Positions 1 through 5,602 of a stretch of DNA of 5,602 nucleotides are shown here, one piece after another. The notes beneath the pieces are model-generated. The model worked only from the letters and a program-made list of their open reading frames with translations. It made no database searches and was not told the DNA's origin. Every line of letters begins with the position of its first letter. Within the stretch, counting starts at the first letter, position 1. This stretch comes from Chitinophaga pinensis (GTDB lineage: Bacteria > Bacteroidota > Bacteroidia > UKL13-3). The stretch covers positions 1 to 5,602 of the forward strand of contig CAMCQX010000121.1 in NCBI GenBank assembly GCA_945876985.1, in the 5' to 3' direction. The position numbers were made by a program, and so were the translations under genes.

Positions 1-127
1 TTCCTATTTCTCCATTGGGAACACAACAGTAAATAAATTCCTTGTCTCCACATGACAAATCATAAACATCAGTCAAGTATTTGGCTGATAGTTTTTGTGT
101 TTTATGGTTAATTAATCGGAATTTCAA
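1..127 (-). CDS. N-terminal fragment of an unidentified protein (possibly AraC-type regulator), cut by window edge
   Basis: An open frame on the minus strand runs from a TGA stop at 155-157 to the left edge and gives protein-like sequence, including the segments KYLTDVYDLSCGDKEF and CCVPNGEIG. There is no in-frame ATG. The best visible start is TTG at 125-127, giving a protein that begins MKFRLINHKTQ; ATT or ATA codons slightly upstream are alternatives. A TAnnTTTG match at 199-206 would place a transcript start about 65 bases upstream, which supports a real gene. The 'VPNG' segment soon after a short N-terminal stretch recalls the N-terminal sensing domain of many Bacteroidota AraC-family regulators, but this rests on remembered resemblance only, and no helix-turn-helix is in view. 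It lies in the same direction as the serine hydrolase, about 130 bases beyond that gene's stop. It could also be the remnant of a gene that lost its start. Confidence 0.45.
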   Translation of the reverse strand, partial: MKFRLINHKTQKLSAKYLTDVYDLSCGDKEFIYCCVPNGEIG

Positions 128-198
128 ATTCGTGTCAATTATAATTTTAGAGAATCAATAAGATGAATTAGTAAGTGAGTTTATAAATCATTATTTCT

Positions 199-206
199 CA
201 AATATA
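199..206 (-). promoter_or_regulatory. Candidate Bacteroidota -7 element (TATATTTG)
   Basis: The minus strand reads TATATTTG, an exact match to the Bacteroidota -7 consensus TAnnTTTG. It lies between the serine hydrolase stop and the partial frame at the left edge, pointing toward the latter. I found no TTG element at the usual 17-23 base spacing upstream, so it is only half a promoter. In DNA this AT-rich a chance match is quite possible. Confidence 0.3.
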
Positions 207-257
207 TGTATTAAATGTTGTTTTGTGTTTCTAATAAGTAAATTTTTTCAGTTTGCC

Positions 258-1820
258 TTATTTGTCAATTCTTATCAAATCTAAATCTTGAAAGTCAAAG
301 CTGAAGTCAATATTTGGTGAAATACCTTTCATTTTAATAGATTGTGCTTTACTTGTCTTATCAAAAGAAAACACAGCAAAGGCATCACAATTCATTGCTT
401 GGTATTCCCATTTTATGGCAAAGGTATTTTCGTTGTAAAAAGCCATTGGTCCATTTAATTTTGGGGAACGATAACATTTAATCCATAATTGCTTGTTTTT
501 TTCAAACACTTCTACTTTCCCAAACCATTTGTCCTGATATATTCCTATAAAGTTTTCATTTTTTACCTTATAATTTTTTTCCAATTCAACTTTTTCCCAA
601 GTTTTTTTGGTAATACTATCCTCTTCATTTTTATCATCATTTCTCCACGATACCATTTTATCTATCCATGCGTTATCGTCTAAACCTAAATAACTATCAG
701 CAATGGTATTTGTAATGGATGAAAAAAGTGCTTCTCCGCCATTTTCAGTATTGGTTAAAATGACAATTCCTAAATTTAAATCAGGATACATTGTTACGAT
801 AGAAAGCATCCCAGGCAATCCACCAGTATGAGAAACTTTAAATTTTCCCACCACATCTGTTAATACCCAGCCCAAGCCATAGCCGTTAAAATGGGAATTA
901 TATCTTGGATTTTGATTCGTTTTTAAAACTGTATGTATCCGCCACATTTCACGGTGATTTTTTAATGAAAACAAGGGAGTTTTTAAATCAATACCATACT
1001 TTCCTTTATTTAAAAGCAGCATCATCCATTTCGACATATCAGCTACATTAGAGAATATTCCACCGGCCGCATCCGCCATTCCTATGTCATAACTATCTAT
1101 AGTTTTAATATTACCAGATTCAGATGAATGTGGCGTTGCCAAGTTACTTTTGTCTTGCTGTAAATAACCAACAAACGAATTGTTCATTTGTAAAGGTTCA
1201 ATAATTCGCTTTTGTACAAACAATTCATAACTCATGCCACTGGCTCTTGTAATTACTTCTCCTGCCACCATGTACAATAAATTATCATAATCAAACTTTG
1301 TTCGAAAGGCTGAAACAGGTTTAAAATATTGAAAGCAACTTACCACATCTTTAATTGTAAAATCTGAGCCATCTGGAAAAAACATCAAATCGCCAACACC
1401 CAATGCAAGTCCGCTACGATGGGTTAATAAATCTTGTATATTAAAATTCTTGGTAACATAATCATCATACATTTTGAATTCAGGAATATGGGCAATCACT
1501 TTGTCTGTCCACTTTATTTTTCCTTCTTCTTCCAAAATAGCAAGTGCCGTTGTTGTAAATGCTTTGGTGTTGGAGGCTATTTGGAAATTAGTATTTTCAT
1601 TGACAGCTATTTTAGTGTTTATATCCGACACGCCATATCCTTTTGAGTGAATTACTTTTCCATCTTTAACAATGGCAATGGCAGTTCCTGCTACTTTAAA
1701 TTTCAACAAAGCAACAGCTACTAATGAATCAATTTGTGAAGAGGATAGTTGAGCAAAAGTTATGGATGGAGCTATACAAGTTAAAAATAATGATATCAGT
1801 AATGCAGTCTTTTTTCTCAT
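258..1820 (-). CDS. Exported class C beta-lactamase-like serine hydrolase with C-terminal DUF3471-like domain
   Basis: This 520-residue protein belongs to the beta-lactamase/penicillin-binding-protein-like serine hydrolases (Pfam Beta-lactamase, PF00144). The ATG at 1818-1820 is followed at once by a signal peptide: MRKK, a hydrophobic run, then a likely cleavage at TFA|Q after residue 23, so it acts in the periplasm or outside the cell. The catalytic SxxK is S83-N-T-K86, the YxN motif is Y178-D-N180, and the third motif is H331-T-G-G, the HTG variant usual in non-lactamase members. LLTHRSGL (131-138), AAGGIFSN (251-258) and YGLGW (314-318) are family signatures. Residues from about 410 to 513 (FIGIYQ...FGKVEV...) fit the DUF3471 domain that often follows this fold. 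The substrate cannot be read from the sequence; family members include D-aminopeptidases, esterases and peptidoglycan-active enzymes. A role in beta-lactam resistance is not supported. No Shine-Dalgarno is visible, as usual in this phylum. The gene diverges from the PLD lipoprotein gene. Confidence 0.93.
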   Translation of the reverse strand: MRKKTALLISLFLTCIAPSITFAQLSSSQIDSLVAVALLKFKVAGTAIAIVKDGKVIHSKGYGVSDINTKIAVNENTNFQIASNTKAFTTTALAILEEEGKIKWTDKVIAHIPEFKMYDDYVTKNFNIQDLLTHRSGLALGVGDLMFFPDGSDFTIKDVVSCFQYFKPVSAFRTKFDYDNLLYMVAGEVITRASGMSYELFVQKRIIEPLQMNNSFVGYLQQDKSNLATPHSSESGNIKTIDSYDIGMADAAGGIFSNVADMSKWMMLLLNKGKYGIDLKTPLFSLKNHREMWRIHTVLKTNQNPRYNSHFNGYGLGWVLTDVVGKFKVSHTGGLPGMLSIVTMYPDLNLGIVILTNTENGGEALFSSITNTIADSYLGLDDNAWIDKMVSWRNDDKNEEDSITKKTWEKVELEKNYKVKNENFIGIYQDKWFGKVEVFEKNKQLWIKCYRSPKLNGPMAFYNENTFAIKWEYQAMNCDAFAVFSFDKTSKAQSIKMKGISPNIDFSFDFQDLDLIRIDK

Positions 1821-1821
1821 G

Positions 1822-1841
1822 TAATTATTGATTAATAATTA
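1822..1841. repeat. Perfect 8-bp inverted repeat just upstream of the serine hydrolase start
   Basis: The arms TAATTATT (1822-1829) and AATAATTA (1834-1841) are perfect reverse complements around a GATT loop. They sit one base upstream of the hydrolase ATG, in its expected 5' leader. The arms contain only A and T, so any hairpin would be weak and the repeat may be chance. It could be an operator half of the divergent region or an unstructured A/T-rich translation enhancer. Confidence 0.4.
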
Positions 1842-1849
1842 AAAAACAT

Positions 1850-1857
1850 CAAAATTA
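1850..1857 (-). promoter_or_regulatory. Candidate -7 promoter element for the serine hydrolase
   Basis: The minus strand reads TAATTTTG, an exact TAnnTTTG match located 30-37 bases upstream of the hydrolase ATG. Transcription would start near 1843-1845 and leave a leader of about 25 bases. I see no clear TTG element at the expected upstream distance, so support is partial. Confidence 0.33.
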
Positions 1858-1968
1858 CCGTAAATAGTATTTTTGTGTTTTCATAGTTTTATGGTTTAAT
1901 TCCAAATACAAACAAAGTCATTACCTAACACATAAACTAATTGATTCGTAATGAATGATAATTTATTA

Positions 1969-1997
1969 TTTGCGTTTTATACTGAAATGTTGATTTG
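1969..1997 (+). promoter_or_regulatory. Candidate promoter for the PLD lipoprotein gene
   Basis: A TTTG at 1969-1972 is followed after 17 bases by TTGATTTG at 1990-1997, which matches the Bacteroidota -7 consensus TAnnTTTG at all but one fixed position. The spacing fits the TTG-N17-23-TAnnTTTG arrangement described for this phylum. Transcription would start a little after 2000, about 85-90 bases upstream of the preferred start, so the palindrome at 2038-2062 would lie in the leader. An exact TATTTTTG at 1868-1875 on the same strand is an alternative but lacks an upstream element and lies farther away. Confidence 0.3.
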
Positions 1998-2037
1998 GTA
2001 ATGCGTTTAGGTTTTATTTTATTAAATTGTTTAATAA

Positions 2038-2062
2038 TTATATATTGCTCTGCAATATATAA
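2038..2062. repeat. Perfect 11-bp inverted repeat (hairpin or operator) in the PLD gene leader
   Basis: TTATATATTGC (2038-2048) and GCAATATATAA (2052-2062) are exact reverse complements around a 3-base TCT loop. In RNA this is an 11-bp stem with two G-C pairs next to the loop. In DNA it is a near-symmetric site suited to a dimeric regulator. Its last base is the A of the upstream ATG at 2062, which would be trapped at the base of the stem, while the preferred ATG at 2092 lies 29 bases beyond it. No T-tract typical of a terminator follows. Confidence 0.65.
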
Positions 2063-2091
2063 TGCCACAACTTAATATAATCCATACAGAA

Positions 2092-3645
2092 ATGCTTAAA
2101 AAGAACTTATTTAACCCTAAAATCATCATTTTTTTGTTTTTATCATTGATAATGTCTTCTTGTTCAAATAAAATTATAAAAACTAATGCTTCAGCAATAG
2201 ATTTTTGCAGCAGCATTCATAGAAATGATTCATTGAGTTTTTCGAAAGAGTTGGAGCCCGTTGAAAATCTGATGAAAGACAAAACTGGTGTTTATGTTTT
2301 GGAAGACGGTGGTGGTTCCATGGTGGTAAGGGCTTGGTTAAGTGAGTATGCCGAAAAAACAATTGACATCCAATATTTCATTTTTTCAACTGATAATGTT
2401 GGACTCATTGCCTGCGATTACTTAATTAGAGCGGCCGATAGAGGTGTAAAAGTTAGGCTTTTGGTAGATGACATTATGGTGGAAGCAGATGGGCATGAGT
2501 TATTAATGATGGATTCACATGAAAATATTGAAATAAAAGTATATAACCCAGGTGTAAATTTGGGTAAAAATCTTTTTAGCAGAATTTCAAAATTTGCTAC
2601 CGATTTTAAATCTGCCAATCAGCGCATGCACAATAAAACTTTTACTGTAGATGGAAAAGTTACTATTACCGGTGGCCGTAACATTGCCGATGAATATTTT
2701 GATTACGACCATGAATATAATTTCAGAGATAGGGATGTGCTTTTATTAGGCAAGGAAGTAATTCAAGTTACAAACTCTTTTAATAGTTTTTGGGAAAATA
2801 AATTAAGTGCTCCTGTAAAAAGTTTGGTTAAAATTGACAGCAATGAATATAACAACAGCAATAGATTTGAAAAATTGCATCAATATGCTTGTAATCCATC
2901 TAATTTTTGGCCACAGGTAAGAGATAGGATAAAAAATCTTCCTGCTGCCTTTAAAAGCATTCAAGAATCGGGTAAAATGGTTTGGCTCGATAGTGTAAAT
3001 TTCATTTCAGATATTCCTGGTAAAAACAATGGAGACAAAGGATTAAATGGGGGAGGAGCAACAACCGATTCGCTGATTAATTTGGTTAAAAGTGCACAAC
3101 ATTCCATTGATATTCAATCGCCTTATTTGATTACAACAGCCTTAAGTCAAAATTTATTTAAAGAGGCCATTGCTCGTGGAGTAAAAATAAGAATTCTTAC
3201 AAATAGTCTTGCTTCCACCGATAATTTAGAAGCATTTAGCGCTTATCAAAAAGACAGGGAAAATCTTTTAAAAGCAGGCGTGAAAATTTATGAATTTAAA
3301 CCTGATGCTACCGAAAGATATAAAATTATGACGGGTGCTTTGCAAGAAAAAATAAACTTTACACCCATTTTTGGGCTGCATGCAAAATCGATGGTTATAG
3401 ATGGGAATACAACTGTAATAGGCACATTTAACTTAGATCCTAGAAGTGCAAATTTAAACACGGAATGCATTGCTGTAATTTACTCAAAACAAATATCAGC
3501 GAACGTTTTAAATGGAATGAATATTGAATTTAAAAAAGAAAATTCGTGGGAAACCACGCTTAAGTTTAATCCTGATTCGAAAGTGAATAAGAAGAAAAGA
3601 ATAATGACCTTCACCAAGAAAATTTTTCCAAAAAGTATTTTGTAG
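2092..3645 (+). CDS. Phospholipase D superfamily lipoprotein, ClsC/YmdC-like cardiolipin synthase homologue
   Basis: The protein carries two phospholipase D domains, each with a complete HKD motif. Numbered from the ATG at 2092 (517 residues) these are H180-N-K182-xxxx-D187, followed by GGRN, and H430-A-K432-xxxx-D437, followed by GTFNLDPRS. The segments KTIDIQYFIF, AADRGVKVRLLVDD and RSANLNTE match ClsC/YmdC cardiolipin synthases, which transfer a phosphatidyl group between phospholipids through a phosphohistidine intermediate. The start at 2092 is preferred over the in-frame ATG at 2062 because it gives a standard lipoprotein signal: MLKKN, a hydrophobic run, then LIMSSC with the lipidated Cys at residue 24. 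The protein is therefore likely anchored by lipid to a membrane and exposed to the periplasm or surface. The C-terminus is strongly basic (NKKKRIMTFTKK) and might touch phospholipid head groups. No partner gene is adjacent; the nearest is the divergent serine hydrolase. Other PLD-family phosphodiesterase activities, including phospholipase, cannot be excluded. Confidence 0.92.
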   Translation: MLKKNLFNPKIIIFLFLSLIMSSCSNKIIKTNASAIDFCSSIHRNDSLSFSKELEPVENLMKDKTGVYVLEDGGGSMVVRAWLSEYAEKTIDIQYFIFSTDNVGLIACDYLIRAADRGVKVRLLVDDIMVEADGHELLMMDSHENIEIKVYNPGVNLGKNLFSRISKFATDFKSANQRMHNKTFTVDGKVTITGGRNIADEYFDYDHEYNFRDRDVLLLGKEVIQVTNSFNSFWENKLSAPVKSLVKIDSNEYNNSNRFEKLHQYACNPSNFWPQVRDRIKNLPAAFKSIQESGKMVWLDSVNFISDIPGKNNGDKGLNGGGATTDSLINLVKSAQHSIDIQSPYLITTALSQNLFKEAIARGVKIRILTNSLASTDNLEAFSAYQKDRENLLKAGVKIYEFKPDATERYKIMTGALQEKINFTPIFGLHAKSMVIDGNTTVIGTFNLDPRSANLNTECIAVIYSKQISANVLNGMNIEFKKENSWETTLKFNPDSKVNKKKRIMTFTKKIFPKSIL

Positions 3646-3741
3646 TTCCGAGGTATATCAATGAATAATTTTAAGTAGAATTACGATAGTTTATAGTTTA
3701 TTTTTGGAGTATTTTGGATGTTGAATTAACAAAATCACAAT

Positions 3742-3818
3742 TTCATTATTCATACTTCAATATTCATACTTCAATATTCATAATTCAATATTCATAATTC
3801 ATCATTCATACTTCATAA
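3742..3818. repeat. Tandem array of eleven 7-bp repeats, consensus TTCATAN
   Basis: Eleven adjacent heptamers fill this stretch without interruption: TTCATTA, TTCATAC, TTCAATA, TTCATAC, TTCAATA, TTCATAA, TTCAATA, TTCATAA, TTCATCA, TTCATAC and TTCATAA. Every unit begins TTCA and only the last three bases vary. From 3754 to 3795 the units alternate, giving a 14-bp higher-order repeat with two identical copies of ACTTCAATATTCAT followed by a third that differs by one base. The array lies between two convergent genes, and its last unit contains both the TGA stop and the final Leu codon of the aldehyde dehydrogenase. On the minus strand it reads as repeated TATGAAN. It looks like a slippage-prone simple repeat. 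No hairpin is evident, so a terminator role is not supported by structure. Confidence 0.9.
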
Positions 3819-5255
3819 TTTAATACAAACGTTCTTCTGTTCTGTAAAAAACCTTAAAGCTTCCCAACCACCTTCGCGGCCAACACCACTTTGTTTCATG
3901 CCTCCAAATGGCGTTCTTAAGTCGCGCAAAAGCCAGCAATTAATCCAAACAATTCCACTTTTTATTTGCGCTGCCATGTGGTGCGCAGTGTTTAAATTTT
4001 CTGTCCAAACCGTAGCTGCCAAACCATATTGCGTAGTATTTGCCATTTCTAAAACTTCTTCTTGAGTTTCAAAAGGAGTTAGGGTAACCACAGGACCAAA
4101 AATCTCTTCTAAATTGGTTCTACAGTTATAAGCTAAACCTTCAATAATGGTTGGTGCAATAAAATATCCATCAGCATTTTCACCATCTAATTGAATGGCA
4201 TGTCCGCCTAATAAAATAGTTCCGCCTTCTTCTTTAGCCAATTCAATATAACTAAGCACCTTTTCAAAATGCATTTGACTAGCAATGGCGCCAACTTTGG
4301 TATCATCGAGTAGGGGATTGCCTACTTTCATGGCTTTTGATTTTTCGATAAATGCGGCTTTGAATTTTTCGTAAATTGATTTTTCTATAAATATCCTTGA
4401 GCCACACAAACATATTTCGCCTTGATTGGTAAATGAAGAACGAACACTTTCAGTAACTGCTTTGTCGAAATTACAATCTGCAAATATGATATTTGGATTC
4501 TTTCCGCCTAATTCTAATGATAATTTTTTGAACATAGGCGCGGCCACGCGTGCTATTTCTGCACCAGTTTTAGTTCCACCGGTAAATGAAATTACCGAAA
4601 TTCCGGGATGTGAAACAATGGCCGATCCTACTTTTCCTCCTAATCCATGCACAATATTTAACACGCCTTTTGGTAATCCTGCTTCTATGCACAATTCAGA
4701 AAACAAATAGGCGGTCATGGGAGTAACTTCACTAGGTTTTGCCACCACACAATTGCCCGCAGCTAGGGCAGGAGCTATTTTCCAAGTAAATAAATACAAG
4801 GGCAAATTCCAAGGACTGATACAGCCCACAACCCCAATTGGCGTGCGCAAAGTATAGTTAATGGCGTGGCTTCCCATGGAGTGCGACTCACTAGCAAAAT
4901 GTTCGATTGCGGTAGCAAAAAAATGAATATTTTCTACTGCTCTAGGAATTTCTCCAAGCTTAGCCAACCAAACTGGCTTACCTTGATCAATGCTTTCAGC
5001 AATGGCTAACTTGTCAATATTTTGCTCAATTAAATCGGCTAATTTCAATAAAATTTTGCTGCGATTATTTGCACTCATATTGCTCCATTCCGGAAATGCA
5101 GCATTGGCAGCTTGATAAGCTAAATCCACATCGGTTTCATCGCTATCGGGGCAAAGTGAATATACTTTTCCAGTAGCAGGATTGATGTTTTCTAAATAGT
5201 TGTTGGAAGTTGGTTCCTGTAATGAACCATTGATATAATTGGCTATTTTTTGCAT
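3813..5255 (-). CDS. Aldehyde dehydrogenase, 2-aminomuconic semialdehyde dehydrogenase-like (ALDH8 type)
   Basis: This 480-residue NAD(P)-dependent aldehyde dehydrogenase is complete. The ATG at 5253-5255 (MQKIANYING) is chosen; an extension of seven codons from a TTG at 5276 is unlikely and almost reaches the preceding gene. Visible motifs are SPWN (147-150), KPSE (173-176, the Glu favouring NAD), FTGG (224-227), LELGGKNP with general base E248, NQGEICLCGSR with catalytic C282, EEIFGPV (383-389) and PFGGMKQSG (449-457). The segments IPRAVENI, NQGEICLC and NCWLLRDL closely match ALDH8A1 and bacterial 2-aminomuconate-semialdehyde dehydrogenases. R105 and R444 lie where those enzymes have the arginines that bind the substrate carboxylates. 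The likely reaction is oxidation of 2-aminomuconate semialdehyde to 2-aminomuconate in the cytoplasm, in the kynurenine/3-hydroxyanthranilate branch of tryptophan breakdown. 2-Hydroxymuconate semialdehyde is an alternative substrate. The gene starts 27 bases after the stop of the Asn-rich-tail gene and is probably co-transcribed with it. No other kynurenine-pathway gene is in view. Confidence 0.93.
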   Translation of the reverse strand: MQKIANYINGSLQEPTSNNYLENINPATGKVYSLCPDSDETDVDLAYQAANAAFPEWSNMSANNRSKILLKLADLIEQNIDKLAIAESIDQGKPVWLAKLGEIPRAVENIHFFATAIEHFASESHSMGSHAINYTLRTPIGVVGCISPWNLPLYLFTWKIAPALAAGNCVVAKPSEVTPMTAYLFSELCIEAGLPKGVLNIVHGLGGKVGSAIVSHPGISVISFTGGTKTGAEIARVAAPMFKKLSLELGGKNPNIIFADCNFDKAVTESVRSSFTNQGEICLCGSRIFIEKSIYEKFKAAFIEKSKAMKVGNPLLDDTKVGAIASQMHFEKVLSYIELAKEEGGTILLGGHAIQLDGENADGYFIAPTIIEGLAYNCRTNLEEIFGPVVTLTPFETQEEVLEMANTTQYGLAATVWTENLNTAHHMAAQIKSGIVWINCWLLRDLRTPFGGMKQSGVGREGGWEALRFFTEQKNVCIKL

Positions 5256-5282
5256 TTTGAGGTTTAAAATAAACAAAAAAGC

Positions 5283-5602
5283 TTAGCGATCTTTGGAATT
5301 AAACTTTCTATAACCGCTATCGTTTGCTCCTAAAGTTGGGTTATTATTGGGTTTATTGTTGTTATTAGGTTTTCTGTTATTTGGATTGTTGTTATTCCTG
5401 TTATTATTAGGATTATTCGGATTGTTATTGGTTCTGAAATTCCTGTTGTTATTATTATTATTTCTTTGATTTGGATTGTTATTGTTCTGGTTATTATTCA
5501 TTCTACGCATTTGTTGCGCTTTAAAATCTATTTCACCAGCATCATCTATAATAATTTTACCTTCACTTAATTGCGCTAAGTGAGCCATAATTTGTTCATC
5601 AC
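5283..5602 (-). CDS. C-terminal part of an unidentified protein with Asn-rich tail, cut by window edge
   Basis: The reading frame is open to the right edge. Before the first in-frame ATG (5586-5588) it already encodes Asp-Glu-Gln-Ile, so what is seen is probably the C-terminus of a longer protein and that Met is internal. The first 30 or so residues (IMAHLAQLSEGKIIIDD, then AGEIDFKAQQM) have the look of a helix followed by a beta hairpin, as in a small winged-helix unit. The C-terminal winged helix of metallo-beta-lactamase-fold hydrolases ends in a similar way, but this is a weak resemblance and no catalytic motif is in view. The rest is a disordered, positively charged Asn/Pro/Arg/Lys tail ending YRKFNSKDR. 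The gene stops at 5283-5285, 27 bases before the aldehyde dehydrogenase start, which suggests one transcript. A functional link to that enzyme is not established. Confidence 0.7.
   Translation of the reverse strand, partial: DEQIMAHLAQLSEGKIIIDDAGEIDFKAQQMRRMNNNQNNNNPNQRNNNNNNRNFRTNNNPNNPNNNRNNNNPNNRKPNNNNKPNNNPTLGANDSGYRKFNSKDR
5340..5498 (-). repeat. Asn-codon low-complexity region encoding an Asn-rich tail
   Basis: In this 53-codon stretch 36 codons specify Asn, in runs of up to six, spaced by Pro, Arg, Lys and Gln in patterns such as PNN, NNNR and KPNNNN. AAT and AAC are mixed within the runs, so the DNA is not a pure trinucleotide repeat. That suggests the protein composition has been kept by selection rather than by recent slippage alone. 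The encoded tail is expected to be disordered and basic. Confidence 0.85.

Larger units (their letters stand above)
1821..2091. other. Divergent intergenic region between serine hydrolase and PLD lipoprotein genes
   Basis: This stretch of 271 bases separates two divergently transcribed genes for exported proteins and is very AT-rich. It holds candidate -7 elements on both strands and two perfect inverted repeats, one next to each gene start. I found no convincing small gene in it: frames on both strands are short or lack protein-like composition. A 61-codon minus-strand frame at 2031-2216 mostly overlaps the PLD coding sequence and is taken as a shadow. Confidence 0.7.

Noticed and set aside
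489..683. 64-codon plus-strand open frame
   Set aside because: It lies wholly inside the serine hydrolase gene on the opposite strand, and its Phe/Ile-rich composition is what antisense of Lys/Asn/Glu codons produces.
1434..1646. 70-codon plus-strand open frame
   Set aside because: It is antisense to the SxxK region of the serine hydrolase and shows no recognisable motif or independent start signals.
258..1820. Serine hydrolase as an antibiotic-resistance AmpC beta-lactamase
   Set aside because: It has an HTG rather than KTG third motif, a YDN motif and a DUF3471-like extension, all typical of non-lactamase serine hydrolases of this superfamily.
92..1901. Similar stretches TTTTTGTGTTTT...ATGGTT(T)AATT at 92-113 and 1870-1901
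   Set aside because: The match is gapped and T-rich, and the first copy lies within the left-edge reading frame. It is likely chance in AT-rich DNA, not a pair of element ends.
2031..2216. 61-codon minus-strand open frame over the PLD leader
   Set aside because: It is mostly antisense to the PLD signal peptide, and its stop end falls in the palindrome. A hydrophobic stretch alone is not evidence of a gene.
2418..3470. Two minus-strand frames (2418-2618 and 3288-3470)
   Set aside because: Both are antisense to the HKD-containing PLD domains and have Ser/Phe/Ile-rich shadow composition.
3646..3741. Possible intrinsic terminator after the PLD gene
   Set aside because: I could find no GC-containing stem followed by a T-tract; short A/T pairings are no better than expected in this composition.
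3742..3818. CRISPR array
   Set aside because: The 7-bp units are directly adjacent with no spacers and there are no cas genes, so this is a simple tandem repeat.
4426..4710. 94-codon plus-strand open frame
   Set aside because: It is antisense to the catalytic core of the aldehyde dehydrogenase, whose motifs are intact, and has no domain of its own.

Overview
The window is AT-rich DNA that looks chromosomal and most likely comes from a Bacteroidota bacterium (Flavobacteriia, Sphingobacteriia or Chitinophagia-like). The reasons are the low GC content, starts without clear Shine-Dalgarno sequences, TAnnTTTG-type -7 promoter matches upstream of genes, a lipoprotein signal ending in Ser-Ser-Cys, and an Asn-rich protein tail. 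The genus cannot be fixed from the sequence alone.

Layout from left to right. Bases 1-127 (minus) hold the N-terminal end of an unidentified protein that runs off the window and has no in-frame ATG. Bases 258-1820 (minus) encode an exported class C beta-lactamase-like serine hydrolase with a C-terminal DUF3471-like domain. Bases 1821-2091 are a divergent intergenic region with candidate promoters and two perfect inverted repeats. Bases 2092-3645 (plus) encode a lipoprotein of the phospholipase D superfamily with two HKD motifs, similar to ClsC/YmdC cardiolipin synthases. Bases 3646-3812 are a convergent intergenic region. An array of eleven 7-bp repeats fills its right half and covers the stop codon of the next gene. 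Bases 3813-5255 (minus) encode an aldehyde dehydrogenase that closely resembles 2-aminomuconic semialdehyde dehydrogenase of the kynurenine pathway. Bases 5283-5602 (minus) are the C-terminal end of another protein with a strikingly Asn-rich tail, probably co-transcribed with the dehydrogenase.

The serine hydrolase and the PLD lipoprotein are both exported and are transcribed divergently from one intergenic region, so shared control is possible but unproven. The dehydrogenase belongs to cytoplasmic tryptophan/3-hydroxyanthranilate catabolism, yet no other gene of that pathway is visible here. I see no mobile element, CRISPR array, RNA gene or defence system. This looks like an ordinary chromosomal region. 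The points most worth a second look are the heptamer array, the perfect palindrome at the 5' end of the PLD gene, two start-site corrections, the ATG-less reading frame at the left edge and the Asn-rich tail.
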